From the NCBI GenBank assembly GCA_947496215.1, contig CANMCF010000020.1:21410-85409 (forward strand): a stretch of 64,000 bases of DNA, given 5' to 3'. The notes under the pieces were generated by a model. That model had not been told where the DNA came from and did not search any database. It saw only the letters and a list, made by a program, of their open reading frames with translations. Below, one piece after another: positions 59,221 through 64,000 of the stretch. Position 1 is the stretch's first letter. Every line of letters starts with the position of its first letter. Source of the stretch: an uncultured Bizionia sp. (GTDB lineage Bacteria > Bacteroidota > Bacteroidia > Flavobacteriales > Flavobacteriaceae). The position numbers and the translations under genes are program-made.

Positions 59221-61065
59221 CTATTCATCGTTTTTACTTTTCTTTTTGGAAGTGATTTCTATTCCATCATCATCTATCTTTACATCCACGTTTTTGCTGC
59301 CAGCTTCAACTCCATCATCATCTATCTTTACTTCTAGGTTGTTAGTTTTGGCTTCTATTCCATCATCATTGATTTGAAGTTTGGAGTTCTCGCCATTTAA
59401 ATCGACCTTGACTTCAAAATCGTCTTCCTCATGGGTGTTATCGTCACAGTCCAAACATCTTGTACTGTTGTTTTCAATTCTCAGATAATGTTCTTCTGTA
59501 CCATTTTCCAAAATATCATTGTAATAGCTGGAATTGCTATGGTAGTTATAAGTGTTATCATCTGCATAGAGGGTAGTTCCAATTGGAAGATACAATGTGA
59601 CTTCTATCTCTTGATCTCTAAATCTTTCATTGCTAGGTATTATGAAGTGATTGTCCAAAGTCAATTCTTTATTCGACAAACTGTAATGGTAAGATATGTT
59701 TTCAGCTCTTTCCTTGGCTATTTTATGGGAGTTCCCTCTGGCGGTTTTCATCACCTTGACCTTTGCGACACTGTCTCTTGTGGATTTCACTATGAGTCTA
59801 ACATCATGGGAATAGGTTACCTTTTCCCCATTTTCATTGAATCCAGTGTTAAACCCAGAACTTCTATAAAAACGATCGGCATAGTAATCGTTCCCTTTCA
59901 TGGAAACAACCAAAGTGTCGTTGGCTGTGATACCTTCAAATTTTTCGGTATTTACCGTGGCACCTTTTTCTTTGTAGGACATACCTTGTTTTACAGCAAA
60001 CACGATAAGTGTGATCAAGCATATTAACCAAACACCCAACAGTGCAGACTTGGCAAAAATGCCAATGGACTTGAGATTGTTTATCAATATCTTCAATCCT
60101 AGATAGAAAATGAAGAAGGCGATGATTCCAATGAAGAAAAACAAGACTATGGATATTACCCAAAGAGGTATTCCGTAAGAGTTCGCCACATCCAACCAGT
60201 CGATTCCTGGAAAGTGAATCGTGTCTACTACGCCAACAGACACCAAACCTATAACTAATCCAATCAAGGTACTTGCTCCAGTTATCATTAATATGATACC
60301 TACGAATTTGGCGAATAACTTCAAAAAGAACATCAAGATATCCGTAAAGGTGTCGAAAAAGGTCTTGGAACTTGATTTTATGCTATTTCCTTGTTTGCTC
60401 AAGTCGACACGTGAAATGCTATCGCTGGCATTGCCTAGACCTTCTTTTAACTTGTTGCCTGCCTTGCTTACATTGTCTGTTGCACTCTGTAAACCGTCAC
60501 GAATTTTTTTTTCGATGTTACTTATGTTTACGGGTTCTCCTGTCATTGCAATTTTTTCCGAAGTCGATACTGCTTCAGGGATTAATATCCATAACAATAT
60601 GTATAGAATCACTCCAGTACCAGCTCCAAAGACCAAAAGAATCCAAGCTAGACGAATCCAAATGGTATCTATGCCAAAATAATGGGCCAATCCAGAGGAA
60701 ACACCTCCAACATACGAGTTTTCCGTATCCCTATATAGTTTTCTGGAATTTGAAGAGCTTCTCTTTGTATATGTATTTGGTTCGTCTTCAAAGATTTCAT
60801 CATCCACAAGGTAGTCTTCAGGTTGCCCCATTATGGAAATGACTTCATCCACTTCTTTGCCACCTATTACTTGCTTGTCGTGTTTCATACGTTCCGCAAA
60901 CAGTTCAGCAATTCTTGCCTCGATGTCTGAAATGATTTCGGATCGCCCTTGAGAATCTGTAAATGAACGTTTTATAGCCTCAAGATAGCGTTGCAATTTT
61001 AAGTACGCATCTTCATCTATGTGAAAAAATATACCTGCTAAATTTATGTTGACTGTCTTATTCAT
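59221..61065 (-). CDS. PspC-domain membrane protein with C-terminal acidic repeats
   Basis: KLYRDTENSYVGGVSSGLAHYFGIDTIWIRLAWILLVFGAGTGVILYILLWILIPEA; multiple TMs; C-terminal IDDDG(I/V)EA repeats. Confidence 0.92.
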   Translation of the reverse strand: MNKTVNINLAGIFFHIDEDAYLKLQRYLEAIKRSFTDSQGRSEIISDIEARIAELFAERMKHDKQVIGGKEVDEVISIMGQPEDYLVDDEIFEDEPNTYTKRSSSNSRKLYRDTENSYVGGVSSGLAHYFGIDTIWIRLAWILLVFGAGTGVILYILLWILIPEAVSTSEKIAMTGEPVNISNIEKKIRDGLQSATDNVSKAGNKLKEGLGNASDSISRVDLSKQGNSIKSSSKTFFDTFTDILMFFLKLFAKFVGIILMITGASTLIGLVIGLVSVGVVDTIHFPGIDWLDVANSYGIPLWVISIVLFFFIGIIAFFIFYLGLKILINNLKSIGIFAKSALLGVWLICLITLIVFAVKQGMSYKEKGATVNTEKFEGITANDTLVVSMKGNDYYADRFYRSSGFNTGFNENGEKVTYSHDVRLIVKSTRDSVAKVKVMKTARGNSHKIAKERAENISYHYSLSNKELTLDNHFIIPSNERFRDQEIEVTLYLPIGTTLYADDNTYNYHSNSSYYNDILENGTEEHYLRIENNSTRCLDCDDNTHEEDDFEVKVDLNGENSKLQINDDGIEAKTNNLEVKIDDDGVEAGSKNVDVKIDDDGIEITSKKKSKNDE

Positions 61066-61402
61066 TTTTAGTTGTTTTTGAGCTTGTTACTATGTTAACT
61101 GCGTTTTGTAATTCGTCCCAAGTTGTTGTTAGTTCTTTTAAAAATAGTTTTCCTGTTTCTGTGAGCCCGTAATATTTCCTTGGAGGACCCGATGTTGATT
61201 CCTCCCAACGGTAATTGAGGAGTCCAGCATTTTTAAGTCTAGTAAGCAAAGGGTAGATTGTACCCTCCACTACTAGTAGTTTAGCGTCTTTTAGAGTGCC
61301 TAGGATTTCGGCTACGTATGCATCGTCATCTTTTAATACCGACAATATGCAATACTCCAAAACACCTTTTCGCATCTGTGCTTTTGTGTTTTCTATTTTC
61401 AT
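61058..61402 (-). CDS. PadR-family transcriptional regulator
   Basis: RKGVLEYCILSVLKDDDAYVAEILGTLKDAKLLVVEGTIYPLLTRLKNAGLLNYRWEESTSGPPRKYYGLTETG; overlaps the PspC gene. Confidence 0.95.
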   Translation of the reverse strand: MKIENTKAQMRKGVLEYCILSVLKDDDAYVAEILGTLKDAKLLVVEGTIYPLLTRLKNAGLLNYRWEESTSGPPRKYYGLTETGKLFLKELTTTWDELQNAVNIVTSSKTTKNE

Positions 61403-61435
61403 ATTTTAAATAGATTAATTTTTAAACTGTTCATT

Positions 61436-61506
<71 letters not shown>

Positions 61507-61521
61507 GAAATTATCTTTGAT

Positions 61522-61968
61522 TCATTTTAAAAAATTAATTGTCAATGGATACTTGTATTGTATGCCGTCTCTAGCCTTCAAGCTTGCTGTTATTATTAAG
61601 ACAAGCTCAAGAATAAACCCTAAAAATGCCAAAACTCCCAAAGAACCTCCTATGTATAGAAGAGGTGATGGTTTGCTTACATTTATGTGAATGCTATCGA
61701 AAAAGTTGATATCCAAAAAATCCAAGTTGTTGAATAAGCCAAATATGAAAAAAGGAACCGTGATCATACCAAGTACCATTGCATACAATAGTATGCTTAT
61801 TTGAAAATTGATTGCTTGTTTGCCGTGATCATCTATGAATTTTGACTTTTCCTTGTTGGCTGTCCATAACACTATTGGCCCAATAAAATTCCCAAATGGA
61901 ATGATGAACCTGGAAAAGGTAGATAGATGTATGAAGGTTGCTATATTCTTGTGATTGTTTTCAGTCAT
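61522..61968 (-). CDS. DUF4870 domain-containing membrane protein
   Basis: FIHLSTFSRFIIPFGNFIGPIVLWTANKEKSKFIDDHGKQAINFQISILLYAM; start at MTENN. Confidence 0.9.
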   Translation of the reverse strand: MTENNHKNIATFIHLSTFSRFIIPFGNFIGPIVLWTANKEKSKFIDDHGKQAINFQISILLYAMVLGMITVPFFIFGLFNNLDFLDINFFDSIHINVSKPSPLLYIGGSLGVLAFLGFILELVLIITASLKARDGIQYKYPLTINFLK

Positions 61969-62111
61969 TTTAAAAGCATATAATAGTTTCTTATACAAAT
62001 ATATGTCTAAAAGAAGGTATTATGTTACGCATAGTACTAAAAATTAACAAAAAATTAACAATTTAGCATGTCGATTATTTTCGATAATTTTGATTCAAAC
62101 AAAAAGAAGAT

Positions 62112-62570
62112 ATGAAGTTAACACCTAGAAAGATCAATGCTTTTAACCTATTTAAGTTGCCTGCAGTCTATTTTACAGGAGTGAGAGTGAAAACGATTAC
62201 AAGAGAGTCTTGTTCTGTTAGGGTAAGACACAAATGGATTAATCAAAACCCTTTTAAATCGATGTTTTGGGCTGTTCAGGGTATGGCGGCCGAGTTGACG
62301 ACCGGAGCATTGGTATTGATGAAGATAAGGGGAAGCGGAAAGAATATTTCAATGTTGGTCTCCAACAACAATGCTTCATTTACCAAAAAGGCAACTGGTA
62401 AGATTACATTTGAATGCAAAGATGGTAATTTGGTAGATGATGCAATAAATAAAACGATAGAGACTGGTGAAGGACAGACGCTATGGATGCAATCAATAGG
62501 TACCAATGAGAAAGGAGTAGTGGTATCCACCTTTAATTTCGAGTGGTCGGTGAAATTGAAAACAAAATAA
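62112..62570 (+). CDS. DUF4442-like hotdog-fold protein
   Basis: 152 aa; RVRHKWINQNPFKSMFWAVQGMAAELTTGALVLMKIR. Confidence 0.75.
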   Translation: MKLTPRKINAFNLFKLPAVYFTGVRVKTITRESCSVRVRHKWINQNPFKSMFWAVQGMAAELTTGALVLMKIRGSGKNISMLVSNNNASFTKKATGKITFECKDGNLVDDAINKTIETGEGQTLWMQSIGTNEKGVVVSTFNFEWSVKLKTK

Positions 62571-62639
62571 CAATATTTAGATTGTAACAAAATTTGAATA
62601 TATTCAACTAACCAAGTAGTTAATCAAAAAAACAAAACA

Positions 62640-63437
62640 ATGACAGCACACGAAATAGATTATAGAATTTACGGAGAAGAAATGCAATACGTCGAGATCG
62701 AGTTGGATCCTCAGGAAGGCGTGGTTGCAGAGTCAGGAAGTTTCATGATGATGGACGATGGCATCAAAATGGAAACCATATTTGGAGATGGGTCGCAAAA
62801 GGACACTGGGTTCCTAGGGAAGATACTGGGGGCAGGGAAACGTATTCTTACTGGTGAAAGCTTGTTTATGACTGCTTTTTACAATGATCTTACAGGAAAG
62901 CGAAACGTATCTTTCGCATCACCATACCCAGGAAAGATAATACCGATAGATCTAACAGAGTACAGAGGCAAGTTTATTTGTCAGAAAGATGCATTCCTAT
63001 GTGCGGCAAAAGGAGTCAGCATAGGAGCGGAGTTTAGCAAGAAACTTGGAAGAGGATTGTTTGGAGGTGAAGGTTTCATAATGCAGAAATTGGAGGGAGA
63101 TGGTATGGCTTTTGTACATGCAGGTGGAACAATGGCTAGAAAAGTCTTACAAGCAGGTGAGACGCTTCGTGTGGATACTGGTTGTATTGTTGGATTTACT
63201 CAAGACGTAGATTATGACATAGAGTTTGTAGGAGGCATTAAAAATACCATTTTTGGAGGAGAAGGTCTGTTTTTTGCAAAATTGCAAGGGCCAGGAGTTG
63301 TTTATGTACAATCTTTGCCATTTAGTAGATTGGCAGGGCGTGTTTTATCTAGTTTGCCAAGAGGAGGTAAGAGTAAAGGGGAAGGTAGCATCCTTGGTGG
63401 TTTAGGAGACCTTTTGGATGGAGATAATAAGTTCTAG
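62640..63437 (+). CDS. TIGR00266/AIM24-like family protein
   Basis: [89 protein letters not shown]. Confidence 0.92.
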   Translation: MTAHEIDYRIYGEEMQYVEIELDPQEGVVAESGSFMMMDDGIKMETIFGDGSQKDTGFLGKILGAGKRILTGESLFMTAFYNDLTGKRNVSFASPYPGKIIPIDLTEYRGKFICQKDAFLCAAKGVSIGAEFSKKLGRGLFGGEGFIMQKLEGDGMAFVHAGGTMARKVLQAGETLRVDTGCIVGFTQDVDYDIEFVGGIKNTIFGGEGLFFAKLQGPGVVYVQSLPFSRLAGRVLSSLPRGGKSKGEGSILGGLGDLLDGDNKF

Positions 63438-63588
63438 CCTTAAAAATTATGTTTTTTTTAACTGTTAAAAGTGGGGTGAAATGTTTTTTGAATTCTTTTT
63501 TTTATTACTTTTAATCGGAATAATAAAACACTTTGCCTATAAAAAAAAGCTACTTTTTTAATTTTAACTAAACCCTTATTACTTAATT

Positions 63589-63786
63589 ATGGCAAGAGCA
63601 ATGTTCGAGTACACCAAGACTATACTCAATAAAGTAAGTTTTGATGTTAACTTGTTTTGCAGGGAAGTAGAAAAGGCCCTTGAAAGGTTGTTACCTTATG
63701 AAATACAAGAGCTTAAGATTTATATTGAATCTTTGATACAAAAAAACCCTGACCTAGACCAATGTTTAATTTATCTTAAAGCATAG
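63589..63786 (+). CDS. Small conserved-looking hypothetical protein (65 aa)
   Basis: Complete helical ORF followed by a strong terminator hairpin. Confidence 0.7.
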   Translation: MARAMFEYTKTILNKVSFDVNLFCREVEKALERLLPYEIQELKIYIESLIQKNPDLDQCLIYLKA

Positions 63787-63816
63787 AAAAAAGCGACTTA
63801 CGAGTCGCTTTTTTTA
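63785..63816. terminator. Bidirectional terminator at a convergent junction
   Basis: aaaaaagcgacttacgagtcgctttttt. Confidence 0.8.
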
Positions 63817-64000
63817 TTATTGTATGTTTTCAAGAAAAGATTTATCGTTCTAGAAAGTTGTTTGATGATGCTACTTTTGGTAAAAGGGCTATAACTAGTA
63901 TCTTGCAAGAGTTTTATATTACCGTTATTCGTCAGCTCTAGTTTGCGCACAAGGGCAATTGCTAATTCCTTGAAGAAAGTCCAATCCTATCGTAATAGAG

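Overview
Chromosomal window from a Bacteroidota organism, most likely Flavobacteriaceae. Support comes from gene content (gldI, a T9SS-sorted M4 protease, SusC/SusD, a split methylmalonyl-CoA mutase, a DUF721/RecF cluster), AT-rich intergenic DNA and TAnnTTTG-like promoter elements. About 45 protein-coding genes and one tRNA-Pro(TGG) are supported. Most are housekeeping: pepD, gldI, ndk, recF, ribH, mutL, two rhomboids, lepB, dapB, parAB, methylmalonyl-CoA mutase, udk, trxB. The strongest accessory signal is a compact five-gene minus-strand operon (24106..34016) that looks like a rearranged Pel-type exopolysaccharide locus. It has a PelF-like GT4, a PelG-like transporter, a separate GH114-like hydrolase, an unassigned polytopic membrane protein, and a 1348-aa protein that appears to fuse a PelA-type deacetylase to a PelB-type TPR and outer-membrane beta-barrel. 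No PelC, PelD or PelE is recognisable in the window. Other points worth checking: a 17-codon hydrophobic micro-ORF between a PspC gene and a head-GIN-domain gene; a ~17-unit TTGA repeat just upstream of padR in the same gene set; an orphan SusC/SusD pair divergent from a membrane-tethered LuxR-like regulator; a translationally coupled 36-aa/80-aa mini-operon; a 40-bp near-palindrome; and two small membrane-protein genes sharing an N-terminal motif. All family names come from reading the sequences. No database search was run.
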